The notes: a model not told the origin generated them from the letters alone. A stretch of DNA of 64,000 nt from Cloacibacterium normanense (GCF_002943105.1 NZ_PTPZ01000003.1:310001-374000), one strand, 5' to 3'. Positions 53,928 through 63,453 are shown, numbered from the stretch's first letter. Numbers and translations are program-made.

Positions 53928-54052
53928 GAATTAGAATTAATAAACCACAAAAGATACAAAAGATATCTAAGGAAAATTTATTCAAAAGTAAAAAAAGTAA
54001 ATCAAAATCCTAAATCTCTACCTCAACCTTTTCCTCTACCTTTGCCTCAATC

Positions 54053-54646
54053 TCAATTTCCAGAATTTGGCATTTTCTTCACATTGAAGTCTCCAGAATT
54101 GTTGTAGAAGGTATATTCTGAGAAATCATCTTTTGCATTCATTCCGTTTGCTGCGACGAAAATTGAACCGTCTTTATCTGTAATGAATACGGTGTCTTTA
54201 GTGTACATTCTTTGTTTTGCTTTGTCCCAATAAATAGACTGCATGGCAAAAGTTTGTCCTTCGTTATTGATAACTTTTACATTTCCTCTGGCTTCGTAGA
54301 ATTGTTTTTTGTCAATCATTTTGGCATATTTTGCCCAAAGTTTTCCTGGAGTTTTGGGTTTTTTAGAATCATAAAATTCTAAATATAATCCTTTTCTTAC
54401 CACTACATAAGGAGTGTCTACAAATTCATATTCTTCTAGCAATGGCGCTTTGAAACGCACTTTTACCATTCCAGAATCTTTTTTTACAATGTCTGCATTG
54501 TAGATGATTCTAGAAGCGAAATTGGTGCTTTTTTTATCGTTTACTTTAGCCAAATCTTCTTCGCAAGAAGTCAAAGCAAAAAATATAGCCAAACCTGAAA
54601 AGGTGACTATATTTTTAAATAATATTCTTGAGAATTTTTTTTGCAT
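54053..54646 (-). CDS. lptC: LPS export periplasmic protein LptC
   Basis: The ATG at 54644-54646 (MQKKFSRILFKNIV) gives a lipoprotein-like signal (FFALTSC). The longer open frame upstream overlaps the preceding gene's end and is not used. The body has the LptC/OstA-like strand repeats: PYVVVRKGLYLEFYDSKKPK, KQFYEARGNVKVINNEGQTF and TKDTVFITDKDGSIFVAANG. LptC bridges LptBFG and LptA in lipopolysaccharide transport. It sits 48 bases after an outer-membrane protein gene on the same strand. Confidence 0.88.
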   Translation of the reverse strand: MQKKFSRILFKNIVTFSGLAIFFALTSCEEDLAKVNDKKSTNFASRIIYNADIVKKDSGMVKVRFKAPLLEEYEFVDTPYVVVRKGLYLEFYDSKKPKTPGKLWAKYAKMIDKKQFYEARGNVKVINNEGQTFAMQSIYWDKAKQRMYTKDTVFITDKDGSIFVAANGMNAKDDFSEYTFYNNSGDFNVKKMPNSGN

Positions 54647-54693
54647 TTTTATAGATTTAACTATAAAATTTATGAATAAGTGTATTGTTCGGT

Positions 54694-55968
54694 TTATTCG
54701 TAAACTCTTTTCTGGAACCATTTATCAGCAAAATTAATTCCAACTTTTACGTTGAAGAAATTTTGTTGGATAAGATTGTTTTCTAAGGTTCCTCTTCTAC
54801 CAAATTCTAATCCTAAATCTATCCCGCTCATTCTTACAGCATTCGATTTTTCGAAAGGTAAAGTAACTCCAGCAGTGATTCCGTATTGGTTAATATTGGT
54901 TCCGTTGATGCTAAGATTTCCTTTTTCAAAGAAAGCACCATATCTGTAAACTACACGGTTAAAATAGCTTCTGAAGTCATTATAATTTGGTAAATACCAA
55001 CCACCTGCAGAAATTCTATAAGAATCTTGGTAAGAAAAAGGCTGTCCTAAAAACATGGTAGTAGAACCTTTCTTATAATCTACTTGAGCAGAAGCAAACC
55101 ATTTTGCGTCATGACCATAACCAATCCCTAAAGAAGCTTCTGTAGGAATAAGATTTTTGTCTTCGCTGGTTTTGTTTTCTATTTCGGTAACGTTTAATTT
55201 TTGGTCTAGATAATAGTAATAAGTACTGTTTATGAACTGGGTTTTTACATTACCTGTGGTTCCAAATGTATAGGTAGCACCTAAGGTAAGTTTTTTCTCA
55301 TTTTTAAATTTTTTCTGATAAGTAGAACCAAATGTAAAGTTAAAACTTTTAATTCTATTAGATGTTTCAAAACCATTAATCAGTTCAGCATTAGAATAAG
55401 CCAGTTCTTCTACATCTGATAATTTTCCGAAGTAGAAATTACTTCTTAAACCTACTGCGAATTCTTTGTTGACTTGATAACCAAAAGCAGCTTGAATTGT
55501 ATTCAATGTCCCATCACCATAAAAACGATTTGCTTTTACAGTACTGTCTGCAAGGATTTTAGAAGTTATAATATCATATCTTTTAGAACTATAAGGTTGA
55601 TATCCTAATCCAAATTTCAATTTTTTAGAAACGGGGAAAGCTATAGAAATATTAGAAAGATAATTAGAATGTTTGTTAGCGCTTAATCCATTAAAATCAG
55701 ATTTTAAAGATTGGTTCTCATTGGTCATTTGAACCCTGAAAGAAGTAAGCTCTAGATTGGTGTTTGCAGCTGGATTTTTAAAATTAAAACTGTTGTTGAA
55801 ATCCCAAATGTAGGCAGTGTTTATGCCACCCATTGAACTGGTTTCTACAGGGTTATCATATTTTACTTCGCCGATACCAAATGCTGCATAAGGAGAATTA
55901 CCTAAACTTTGCGCTTCTACACTTAAACCAACAGCAATGAAAGGTAAAAGAAAAATTCTTTTTATCAT
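54694..55968 (-). CDS. Outer-membrane beta-barrel protein (FadL/PorV-like)
   Basis: A signal peptide (GLSVEAQ) is followed by a start reminiscent of PorV/FadL proteins (LGNSPYAAFGIGEV, SSMGGINTAY, PAANTNLELTSF), then repeated amphipathic strands to the C-terminus (FFNVKVGINFADKW). 424 residues would make a 14-strand barrel. This protein precedes lptC in many Flavobacteriia. Its cargo is unknown. It is the first gene of the pair on the minus strand. Confidence 0.75.
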   Translation of the reverse strand: MIKRIFLLPFIAVGLSVEAQSLGNSPYAAFGIGEVKYDNPVETSSMGGINTAYIWDFNNSFNFKNPAANTNLELTSFRVQMTNENQSLKSDFNGLSANKHSNYLSNISIAFPVSKKLKFGLGYQPYSSKRYDIITSKILADSTVKANRFYGDGTLNTIQAAFGYQVNKEFAVGLRSNFYFGKLSDVEELAYSNAELINGFETSNRIKSFNFTFGSTYQKKFKNEKKLTLGATYTFGTTGNVKTQFINSTYYYYLDQKLNVTEIENKTSEDKNLIPTEASLGIGYGHDAKWFASAQVDYKKGSTTMFLGQPFSYQDSYRISAGGWYLPNYNDFRSYFNRVVYRYGAFFEKGNLSINGTNINQYGITAGVTLPFEKSNAVRMSGIDLGLEFGRRGTLENNLIQQNFFNVKVGINFADKWFQKRVYE

Positions 55969-56135
55969 TATCTTTTTTAATTAATGCGCAAATATCTTAA
56001 TTATTACTGAAACGTGAAAGTTAATAAGCGTTAAATTTCACAGGATTAAAGACGAATTTATCAGAAAATTCATTGAATTTAACTCAAAATTGAAAAAACT
56101 TGTAGCATCTGTCTTTTCACTTTCCACCAAATTCT

Positions 56136-56143
56136 TATCTTTG
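56136..56143 (+). promoter_or_regulatory. -7 promoter box just ahead of holB
   Basis: TATCTTTG fits TAnnTTTG and ends only five bases before the holB ATG at 56149. The transcript would start at or next to the start codon, so the mRNA may be leaderless. Confidence 0.5.
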
Positions 56144-56148
56144 AAACT

Positions 56149-57267
56149 ATGAATTGGGAAGAAATTGTAGGACAAAAAAAAGTTATAGAAACGCTTAAAG
56201 ATGCCATAGATAAAGAAAGAGTAGGACATGCTCAGTTATTTATTGGCGAAGAAGGTTTCGGCGTTTTAGCATTGGCTCTAGCTTATGCTAAAGAAATTCT
56301 CAAAAGAGAAAATGAACATGCTGCTTCTAAAGTAGAGCATCTCAATCACTTAGATTTACATTTTAGTTTCCCCGTTTTTACAGAAAAAAACAATTCTTTG
56401 AGTCAAAGATTGTTTGAGGATTTCAGAAATATGATTATAGAAAATCCTTACGCTTCCATTAATGATTGGAATGAAGTTTTAGACGCTCAAAACAAGCAAT
56501 TGTTTATTTCTGCTGATGAAGTAGACGCGCTGAATCAGAAATTTGCGCTAAAAAGTTTCGAAGGTGGAACTAAAATTCTCATTGTTTGGCGAGCCGATAA
56601 AATGAACGTGACAGCAGCCAATAAATTTTTAAAATTTCTAGAAGAGCCACCAAAAAAGACCATTATTTTGCTTCTTGCAGAAAAAATAGACACCATTTTA
56701 CCTACTATTTTATCAAGATGTCAAGCGATAGAAGTGCCTAGAATAGATGATGAAAGCTTAGAACAAGCAATCAGAAATCAATTTGATGTTTTCGAAGCAA
56801 AAATAAAAGAAGTCATTCATCAAGCGCAAGGAAATTACAATACTGCGCTACAATTGCTTCAAAATGATTCTGCGAATGAAGAATTTGAAGAACTTTTTAT
56901 CGATTGGGTGAGAAATGCTTTCATGGCGAAAAAGAAACCAGAAGTTTTGAGAAATATCGTTCTGTGGGGAAGAAATATCGCTTCTTGGAATAGAGAAAAA
57001 CAGAAAAATTTCTTAGATTTTTGTTCTGAGATGTTCAGATTGGCATTATTGCAAAATTATGATGCTGAACATTTGGTTTACAAACGTTTATCTAAAAACG
57101 GATTCAACTGGGAAGCGTTTACCAATTTTATTCACGGCGCTAATATTGTAGATATTTTAGAAGAAATCTCCGATGCTGATTTGCATCTTTACAGAAATGC
57201 AAATGCCAAAATTGTTTGGACGGATTTAGGCATAAAATTAACCAGATACATTCACCGAAGTGCATAA
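56149..57267 (+). CDS. holB: DNA polymerase III subunit delta'
   Basis: The opening MNWEEIVGQKKVIETLKDAI and AQLFIGEEGFGVLALALAYA match delta'; the Walker A is degenerate, as usual for this subunit. The sensor and SRC motifs are visible as KFLEEPPKKT and ILSRCQAIEVPRI. The usual zinc-binding Cys cluster is absent, as in other Bacteroidetes delta' proteins. 372 residues is normal. It opens the sliding-clamp loader for DNA replication. Confidence 0.9.
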   Translation: MNWEEIVGQKKVIETLKDAIDKERVGHAQLFIGEEGFGVLALALAYAKEILKRENEHAASKVEHLNHLDLHFSFPVFTEKNNSLSQRLFEDFRNMIIENPYASINDWNEVLDAQNKQLFISADEVDALNQKFALKSFEGGTKILIVWRADKMNVTAANKFLKFLEEPPKKTIILLLAEKIDTILPTILSRCQAIEVPRIDDESLEQAIRNQFDVFEAKIKEVIHQAQGNYNTALQLLQNDSANEEFEELFIDWVRNAFMAKKKPEVLRNIVLWGRNIASWNREKQKNFLDFCSEMFRLALLQNYDAEHLVYKRLSKNGFNWEAFTNFIHGANIVDILEEISDADLHLYRNANAKIVWTDLGIKLTRYIHRSA

Positions 57268-57293
57268 AAAAATCCCGAAATTTTCGGGATTTT
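57268..57293. terminator. Bidirectional terminator after holB
   Basis: AAAATCCCGAAA and TTTCGGGATTTT form a perfect 12-bp stem with A- and T-runs on both sides. It is shared by the convergent holB and the small gene at 57301. Confidence 0.9.
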
Positions 57294-57300
57294 ATTTTTA

Positions 57301-57516
57301 CTAAGCTGCTTTTTCCTTTTTAGCAGCACAACAAGATTTTTTGTCTTTGTTGGCTTCAGCTTTACAGTCTTTTTTGTCTTTAGAAGCGCACTCTTTCTTT
57401 TCTTTTGCGCTACATTCTTTTTTATCTTTTGCTGCGCAACAAGATTTTTTCGGTGTTTCTTGAGCCATTCCTAATGTAAATACTGATATGGCTAATACTG
57501 CGATGATTCTTTTCAT
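57301..57516 (-). CDS. Small exported Cys/Lys-rich protein
   Basis: A signal peptide (VFTLGMAQE) is followed by about 51 residues that are almost only Lys, Cys, Ala, Asp and Glu, in repeats such as SCCAAKDKKECSAKEKKECA and SCCAAKKEKAA. Eight Cys residues at regular spacing suggest metal binding or disulfide ladders in the periplasm. A CCAAK motif stands near each end. No domain family is recognised. It is convergent with holB and divergent from the TetR-family gene. Confidence 0.7.
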   Translation of the reverse strand: MKRIIAVLAISVFTLGMAQETPKKSCCAAKDKKECSAKEKKECASKDKKDCKAEANKDKKSCCAAKKEKAA

Positions 57517-57585
57517 ATGGTTTAATATTTAGTTCATCAAAAGTAATAAAAATTATATTATCTAACATTTTACATTGATAAAATA

Positions 57586-57629
57586 AATCAATCAATCGTT
57601 TGATTGATTTCTAAATTTGCTTACATTTG
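57586..57629 (+). promoter_or_regulatory. Promoter with overlapping TetR-type operator
   Basis: AATCAATCAA-TCGT-TTGATTGATT (57586-57609) is a near-perfect palindrome with 10-base arms. It covers the -33 box TTTG (57599-57602). The -7 box TACATTTG (57622-57629) follows after exactly 19 bases, and the TetR-family gene starts at 57650. A repressor bound here would block its own operon. Confidence 0.75.
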
Positions 57630-57649
57630 CGCCTTCAAAAATCAAAATA

Positions 57650-58279
57650 ATGGAACATTCTACGGATAAAAAAATTCTCTATACTGCAGAAAAACTATTT
57701 GCAGAAAAGGGTTTTGACGCTACTTCTACTAGAGATATTGCAAAATCTGCTGGGGTAAATGTCTCGATGATTTCTTATTATTTCGGGTCAAAAGAAAAAC
57801 TTTTCGAGGAAATTTTTAAAGTGAGAATGAAAGAAGGACAATCTTTTGCCTATGAAATTTTAGAAAATCCGCAGCTTAATGAATGGGAAAAACTCATTAA
57901 AATTATAGGAAATTACATTAATCGTGTGAAGACTTTGCCAGAATTTTATTCTATTCTTCAATCGGTTTATAATATCAATAATAGCGGAAACGAACAGATT
58001 TTAAGTTTTCTAAGAACTTCTAAAATTGGTTATATCAAAATTTACCAAAGAATTTTAGAAGAAGGTTGTGAGAATGGTGTTTTTACCAAAAAGCCCGATT
58101 TGTTTTTTCTTCATTCTGTGATTGTAGGAACAGTTTTTTATTCTAAACAAGGCATGAATTTGTATAGAGAACTTTCTGGAAATCAATCAGATGAATATTA
58201 TAATATCTATTACGACAATCTTACCCAAAATTTAACCATATTATTAAAAGACCTTTTAGGTTATGAACAAGAAAATTAG
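57650..58279 (+). CDS. TetR-family repressor of the efflux operon
   Basis: The ATG at 57650 gives MEHSTDKKILYTAEKLFAEK, then the TetR helix-turn-helix GFDATSTRDIAKSAGVNVSM and YYFGSKEKLFEEIF. The longer frame upstream uses non-ATG starts within the promoter. 209 residues is typical. The C-terminal ligand domain is helical and aromatic-rich. Its operator lies immediately upstream, and its end overlaps the start of the TolC-type gene by 17 bases, so it is co-transcribed and likely autoregulatory. Confidence 0.92.
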   Translation: MEHSTDKKILYTAEKLFAEKGFDATSTRDIAKSAGVNVSMISYYFGSKEKLFEEIFKVRMKEGQSFAYEILENPQLNEWEKLIKIIGNYINRVKTLPEFYSILQSVYNINNSGNEQILSFLRTSKIGYIKIYQRILEEGCENGVFTKKPDLFFLHSVIVGTVFYSKQGMNLYRELSGNQSDEYYNIYYDNLTQNLTILLKDLLGYEQEN

Positions 58280-59573
58280 AAACATCTTTGGGATTTTACT
58301 TTTTAGCATGAGTATTTCCCAGATTTCGAGCCAAGAAACGAGAGCTATTTCTCTGAATGAAGCGGTAAAACTCGGAATCGAAAATAGCAAAAATCTAAAA
58401 ATAGATGCTGCTAAAATAGAAGAAAGTACAGCGCAATTGCTGGAAGCAAAGAACAATCAGCTTCCTAGCCTGAAATTGGGAGCTACTTATTTACATCTTT
58501 TCAGCCCAAATGTTAATCTTAAAACAGAAAGTGCAGGTGCGGCGAATAGTTTGAAAATCAATGATGTAATGTACGCTTCTGCCAATCTTTCTTATCCCAT
58601 TTATGCAGGTGGAAGAATAAAATACGGAATTCAGTCTGCTGAATATTTGGTAGAAGCTTCTAAATTATCTGCAGAAAATGACAAGGAAGCCATTGCTTTT
58701 AACATTTCTCAGGCTTACAATAATTTGTTCAAAGCATCTCAAATCATCAAAGTTTTAGAAGAAAATCTTTCGGCTTCACAGAAAAGAGACGAAACATTTT
58801 TGAAATTAGAAAATAACGGTTTGATGGCAAGAAATGACCGATTGAAAGCTCAGTTGCAAACGTCTAATATTGAACTTCAGCTTTTAGATGCCCAAAATAA
58901 TTACAGCATTGCCAATATTAATATGGATTTGCTTTTAGGTTTGCCCGAAACTACCATTCTAAAAGTAGATGAAGATTACATCAATGAAATTTTTGAAAAT
59001 CAGCCTGTTTCTTATTACTTAAGTCAAGCTTTGCAAAACAGAAAAGATTTACAAGCACTCGATTATCAGAAAAAAGCAGCAAATTTAGGAACCAAAGCAG
59101 CAAAAGCTGAAAATTTACCAAGTTTGGCAATTACAGGTGGTTATGTTGCGGCAGATATTCCAGGATTTGTAACCATTACTAATGCGATTAATATAGGATT
59201 GGGTGTTTCATATAACCTAGATAATCTTTGGAAGAAAAATTCTTCTTTGCTAAAATCTCAAGCCAGAGAAAAACAATTAGAAGCCAATAATGAACTTCTG
59301 AATGACCATATAAAACTAGAACTCAATAAGGATTTCCAGAATTCTAATTTGGCCAAAAAGAAAATAGAAGTTTATGAGCGCGCATTAGAACAAGCTACAG
59401 AAAACTACAGAATTACCAAAAATAAATATGATAATGGCTTAGCAAATATTACCGATTTGCTAGAAGCAGATGCAGCTTTGGTAGGTGCTAAAGTAAATGT
59501 AATTAATTCTAGAGCAGATGCAGCATTAGCATACAAAAAACTATTACAAACCTCAGGAATTCTTAATCAATAA
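58263..59573 (+). CDS. TolC-family outer-membrane efflux protein
   Basis: A signal peptide (SISQISSQE) is followed by two outer-membrane-factor repeats, AISLNEAVKLGIENSKNLKI and a second from about residue 230 (SYYLSQALQNRKDLQALDYQ), ending ADAALAYKKLLQTSGILNQ. It has no lipobox. At 436 residues it is normal. It starts inside the TetR gene's last codons and precedes an EmrA-type adaptor, making it the exit duct of an Emr-like tripartite pump. Confidence 0.9.
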   Translation: MNKKIRNIFGILLFSMSISQISSQETRAISLNEAVKLGIENSKNLKIDAAKIEESTAQLLEAKNNQLPSLKLGATYLHLFSPNVNLKTESAGAANSLKINDVMYASANLSYPIYAGGRIKYGIQSAEYLVEASKLSAENDKEAIAFNISQAYNNLFKASQIIKVLEENLSASQKRDETFLKLENNGLMARNDRLKAQLQTSNIELQLLDAQNNYSIANINMDLLLGLPETTILKVDEDYINEIFENQPVSYYLSQALQNRKDLQALDYQKKAANLGTKAAKAENLPSLAITGGYVAADIPGFVTITNAINIGLGVSYNLDNLWKKNSSLLKSQAREKQLEANNELLNDHIKLELNKDFQNSNLAKKKIEVYERALEQATENYRITKNKYDNGLANITDLLEADAALVGAKVNVINSRADAALAYKKLLQTSGILNQ

Positions 59574-59608
59574 TCAAACTCAAATTTAGATATAAACATT
59601 ATTATAAA

Positions 59609-60694
59609 ATGGAAAATCAAACAAAAAATAAAAAAAGTCCAGTTTTTGGGATTATTTTAACCATCGTTATTGTGGTAGGTGCTATTTATGGTTACAAAAA
59701 ATGGTCTTACAGCAACGCTCACGAAGAAACAGATGATGCGCAAATTGCATCTAATGTAAGTCCTGTTATTTCTAAAATTTCTGGTTATGTAGCAGAAGTA
59801 AGGGTAAAAGACAATCAGTTTGTGAAAAAAGGAGATACCTTAATTATCCTTGAAAATAAAGACCAATTAATGACTTTACAACAAGCTGAAGCTGCGCTAG
59901 GAACTGCTAAAAGCAATTTAAATACCGCTCAAGCTGGTGCTGCAGCAGCGAATAAAAGCATCAGTACATCAAACGCAGCAGTAGCTACTGCAAATGCACA
60001 GATTGAAGCAGCGAAAGTAAACGTTTGGAAAACTACTCAAGATTTGAAACGTTATGAAAATCTAGTGAAAGACCATTCCATTACGCAACAACAATATGAC
60101 CAAGTTCTGGCAGCGAAACAAGCAGCAGATAAACAATTGCAAATTTTGGTAGAACAAAGAAATCAAGCGGCTCAGCAAACAGGTTATGTGTCTTCTCAAT
60201 CAGAAGCAACTTCTCAACAAATTGGCGTAGCAAGTTCTATGATTAAACAAAGAGAAGTAGATGTGCAAAATGCTAAATTAAATCTTTCTTATACCGTAAT
60301 TACCGCGAAACAAGATGGTTATGTTTCTAAAATTCCAGTGCAGGTAGGTCAGTTTTTACAAGCAGGAGCACAGTTATTCAGCATTGTTTTAAATAATGAC
60401 AAATGGATTGTGGCAAATTTTAAAGAAACACAATTAAACAAAATGGTAGAAGGTCAAAAAGTAGAAATTAAAATAGATGCTTTCCCAGATGATGAGTTCG
60501 AAGGAGTAGTAAGTTCTATTTCGCCAGCTACTGGTTCTACATTTTCTTTACTTCCTCCAGATAATGCAAGTGGAAACTTCGTAAAAGTAGTTCAAAGAGT
60601 TCCTGTGAAAATCACTTTTAAGGATTTAAAACCTGAAGTTGCCAAAAAATTAAGAGCTGGAATGAATGTTTTAGTAGACGTAGAAGTAAAGTAG
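59609..60694 (+). CDS. EmrA/HlyD-type membrane fusion protein
   Basis: One N-terminal TM (FGIILTIVIVVGAIYGYKKW) anchors the protein. Two lipoyl half-motifs (ISGYVAEVRVKDNQFVKKGD and TVITAKQDGYVSKIPVQVG) flank a long hairpin with Ala/Gln-rich repeats, and the beta-barrel ends with LRAGMNVLVDVEVK. EmrA adaptors link MFS pumps to TolC; here the partner is the MFS gene 72 bases downstream. Confidence 0.92.
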   Translation: MENQTKNKKSPVFGIILTIVIVVGAIYGYKKWSYSNAHEETDDAQIASNVSPVISKISGYVAEVRVKDNQFVKKGDTLIILENKDQLMTLQQAEAALGTAKSNLNTAQAGAAAANKSISTSNAAVATANAQIEAAKVNVWKTTQDLKRYENLVKDHSITQQQYDQVLAAKQAADKQLQILVEQRNQAAQQTGYVSSQSEATSQQIGVASSMIKQREVDVQNAKLNLSYTVITAKQDGYVSKIPVQVGQFLQAGAQLFSIVLNNDKWIVANFKETQLNKMVEGQKVEIKIDAFPDDEFEGVVSSISPATGSTFSLLPPDNASGNFVKVVQRVPVKITFKDLKPEVAKKLRAGMNVLVDVEVK

Positions 60695-60766
60695 AAAAAA
60701 AGTAAATGAGAAAAGTTTAGAATGGAATAAATTCTAAACGAAACTCAAAACTTGAAATAAAAATTT

Positions 60767-62344
60767 ATGCAAGATTCATTAGTAGAATATGGTGCAAGAC
60801 GAGTGATTATTACCATCACTGCAATTCTCTGTGCATTGCTAGAGATTGTAGACACTACTATAGTAAATGTAGCGCTGAACGAGATGAAAGGAAATCTGGG
60901 CGCTACACTTTCTGAGGTAGGTTGGGTAATTACCGCTTATGCGATTGGTAACGTAATTATAGTTCCTATGACGAGTTGGCTTTCGCAACAATTCGGGAGA
61001 AGAAATTATTTTGCGGCTTCTATTGTTATATTTACGGTTTTCTCATTTTTATGTGGAAATGCGAGCAATATTTGGGAACTCGTTATTTTTAGATTATTAC
61101 AAGGAATAGGAGGTGGTGCACTTTTGGTAACTTCTCAAACGATTATTACAGAGTCTTATCCCATCGAAAAAAGAAGTATGGCGCAAGCTATTTATGGTTT
61201 GGGTGTTATTATTGGACCTACATTAGGTCCGCCATTGGGAGGTTATATTGTAGATAATTTCAGTTGGCCTTATATATTTTATATCAATATTCCTATTGGG
61301 ATTGTAGCGACTTTGCTTACGCTTCAGTTTGTAAGAAGTCCTAAATATGCTGAGAAAAAATCTGCAAGTGATGTAGATTGGTTAGGGATATTCTTGTTGG
61401 CAATAACGGTAGGTTCTTTACAATATATTTTAGAAAGAGGTCATGAAGATGATTGGTTCGAAAGCAAAGTAATTCTTTCCCTTACTTTGATTTCTTTCTT
61501 TGGACTTATCTTCTTTATCTGGCGAGAATTAACGTACAAATATCCAATTGTAGAACTTAGAGTTCTTAAAAACGGAAATCTTAGAATCGGAACAGTTATG
61601 TCCTTTATTTTAGGCTTTGGTTTATACGGTTCTACCTTTATTATTCCGCTTTATACACAGAGTATTTTAGGTTGGACAGCTTTACAATCAGGTGCTTTGA
61701 TGATTCCCGCGGCATTAACCACCGCTTTTATGATGCCAATAATAGGTCGATTATTAACCAGAGGAGCAAAACAGCAAGTTTTAGTAGCTTTAGGATTGTT
61801 TATCTTTTTCATTTATAGTTTTTGGGGATATAAATTATTAACTCCAGATACAGGAAAAGACGCCTTCTTCTGGATGCTTATTGTGAGAGGAGCAGGTTTA
61901 GGATTGTTATTTATTCCTATTACATCACTTTCATTAAGTACATTAAAAGGAGCTCAAATTGGTCAAGGAGCCGCTTTTACAGGGATGATGAGACAGTTGG
62001 GAGGTTCTTTTGGCGTAGCTGCAATTACCACTTTTATTGCTAATCAAAATATGTTTTACAGAAGTGATTTGGTGGCGAAGTTAGATGTCAATAGTTTACA
62101 GGTTCAACAAAGAATTGCTGCGTTAAAAGCTAATTTTATTGCCAAAGGAATGACGCCTGATCAAGCGCTCGCTTCGGCGTATAAAATTTTAGATTTTTCT
62201 GTAATGAAACAAGCTACGGTGCTTTCTTATATGGATGTCTTCCTCTATTTAGGAATTATGTTTCTTATTTGTATTCCTTTTATTTTATTCATCAAAGAAA
62301 GAAAAGGAGGCAGAACCATAGATCCAAGTGAAGCCATGCACTAA
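60767..62344 (+). CDS. EmrB-type DHA2 MFS drug transporter
   Basis: This 525-residue protein has 14 predicted TM helices. Family motifs are LEIVDTTIVNVALNEM (TM1), GWVITAYAIGNVIIVPMTSW, SQQFGRRNYF (motif A), and GVIIGPTLGPPLGGYIV (motif C of antiporters). The D1 acidic residue in TM1 is intact. It is a proton-driven multidrug exporter, probably paired with the upstream adaptor and TolC and controlled by the TetR gene. Confidence 0.93.
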   Translation: MQDSLVEYGARRVIITITAILCALLEIVDTTIVNVALNEMKGNLGATLSEVGWVITAYAIGNVIIVPMTSWLSQQFGRRNYFAASIVIFTVFSFLCGNASNIWELVIFRLLQGIGGGALLVTSQTIITESYPIEKRSMAQAIYGLGVIIGPTLGPPLGGYIVDNFSWPYIFYINIPIGIVATLLTLQFVRSPKYAEKKSASDVDWLGIFLLAITVGSLQYILERGHEDDWFESKVILSLTLISFFGLIFFIWRELTYKYPIVELRVLKNGNLRIGTVMSFILGFGLYGSTFIIPLYTQSILGWTALQSGALMIPAALTTAFMMPIIGRLLTRGAKQQVLVALGLFIFFIYSFWGYKLLTPDTGKDAFFWMLIVRGAGLGLLFIPITSLSLSTLKGAQIGQGAAFTGMMRQLGGSFGVAAITTFIANQNMFYRSDLVAKLDVNSLQVQQRIAALKANFIAKGMTPDQALASAYKILDFSVMKQATVLSYMDVFLYLGIMFLICIPFILFIKERKGGRTIDPSEAMH

Positions 62345-62350
62345 AAATAT

Positions 62351-62378
62351 AAAAGACATCAAATTTTTGATGTCTTTT
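62351..62378. terminator. Terminator between the Emr operon and corA
   Basis: AAAAGACATCAAA and TTTGATGTCTTTT form a perfect 13-bp stem with T- and A-runs on the two sides, so it can end both converging transcripts. Confidence 0.9.
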
Positions 62379-62381
62379 TTT

Positions 62382-63284
62382 TTACCATTTTTTTCTTCTT
62401 ACATATATAAAGGTGATAATAACAATGAGTCCCATCAAACCTAATGTTGCAAAGTAACCATAAGGTTTTGTGATTTCTGGCATATACTCGAAATTCATTC
62501 CGTAAACTCCTGCTATAAAAGTAATAGGTAAGAAATAAACCGAATAAATGGCGAGCATTTTCATTACCTGATTGGCTTTTTGGTCAGAAAGCGCCAGAAA
62601 CATACTCATTAAGTTATTGGTTTGCAAATGCAAATGGTCAAAATCACTGATGGCATCTTTATAACTGTCTTTCAAGTCCTTTATTTCTACAGAATCTAGA
62701 GGTAATTTTTCAAAAGAACTTACCCAATCTGATGAAAGATTTAGCACTTTCAAATTCAATCCTACTTTTCTTTTGAAACGATAGAGCCTTTTCAGTTGAG
62801 CAGAATTAGAAACGTTTTTTAGAAAAACTTCGTTTTCCATTTTATCTAATTGGTCTAGAAGCACCTCGTTTTCATGTTCAAAGGAAATAAATATTTTTTG
62901 TCCTAAATGAAGCGCTAATTGATAAGGAGTTTTGAAATTTTCTGGGTGAATTGCAATTTCTTTCAATAGAGATTTTATCGCATCGTTTTCTATTCTGTGT
63001 ACCGTAAGAATGAGATTGTCTTTCAAGAAAATTCCTAATTTGGTACTTACATCACTTATGGTATTGAGGATGAGTCTTTCGGTAGAAGTATTTAATCTGG
63101 TCAGGAAAAATTTTAGATTGCCATTGTCTTCGAATTTTGGCAAGTGATTCGGGTCTATACAGTCTTCTAACCAATAGTGATTGATATCATATTTTTTTGA
63201 AATTTCGGCAATGTCTTCTTGCTTCATTTCTAAGATATCTATCCATTCATATTCTATGGTTTTGTGAAGTGTACTCTCTGTCAT
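62382..63284 (-). CDS. corA: CorA-family magnesium/metal-ion transporter
   Basis: The N-terminal cytoplasmic funnel (about 1-230) precedes two TM helices at the end. The selectivity motif is GMN in FIAGVYGMNFEYMPE, with TM1 SVYFLPITFIAGV and TM2 YFATLGLMGLIVIITFIYV, ending in VRRKKW. 300 residues fits CorA pentamer subunits. Mg2+ is the usual substrate; Co2+ or Ni2+ are possible. Transcribed away from fabH across 169 bases. Confidence 0.92.
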   Translation of the reverse strand: MTESTLHKTIEYEWIDILEMKQEDIAEISKKYDINHYWLEDCIDPNHLPKFEDNGNLKFFLTRLNTSTERLILNTISDVSTKLGIFLKDNLILTVHRIENDAIKSLLKEIAIHPENFKTPYQLALHLGQKIFISFEHENEVLLDQLDKMENEVFLKNVSNSAQLKRLYRFKRKVGLNLKVLNLSSDWVSSFEKLPLDSVEIKDLKDSYKDAISDFDHLHLQTNNLMSMFLALSDQKANQVMKMLAIYSVYFLPITFIAGVYGMNFEYMPEITKPYGYFATLGLMGLIVIITFIYVRRKKW

Positions 63285-63421
63285 GGTCTAATTGCGTTAA
63301 TTTTATCAAATGTATAAATTTTTATAAATCTATAAAGACACATGAGTATATAATTATTTATAAAACATTTTAATACATAATATTTATGACTCATGTTAAT
63401 TATATGTTAAAAATAAAATCT

Positions 63422-63429
63422 TACTTTTG
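63422..63429 (+). promoter_or_regulatory. -7 promoter box of fabH
   Basis: TACTTTTG fits TAnnTTTG; transcription would begin close to the run of Cs near 63432-63435. The start codon is at 63454. Confidence 0.5.
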
Positions 63430-63453
63430 TACCCCACAAATTTTAAAAACTTT

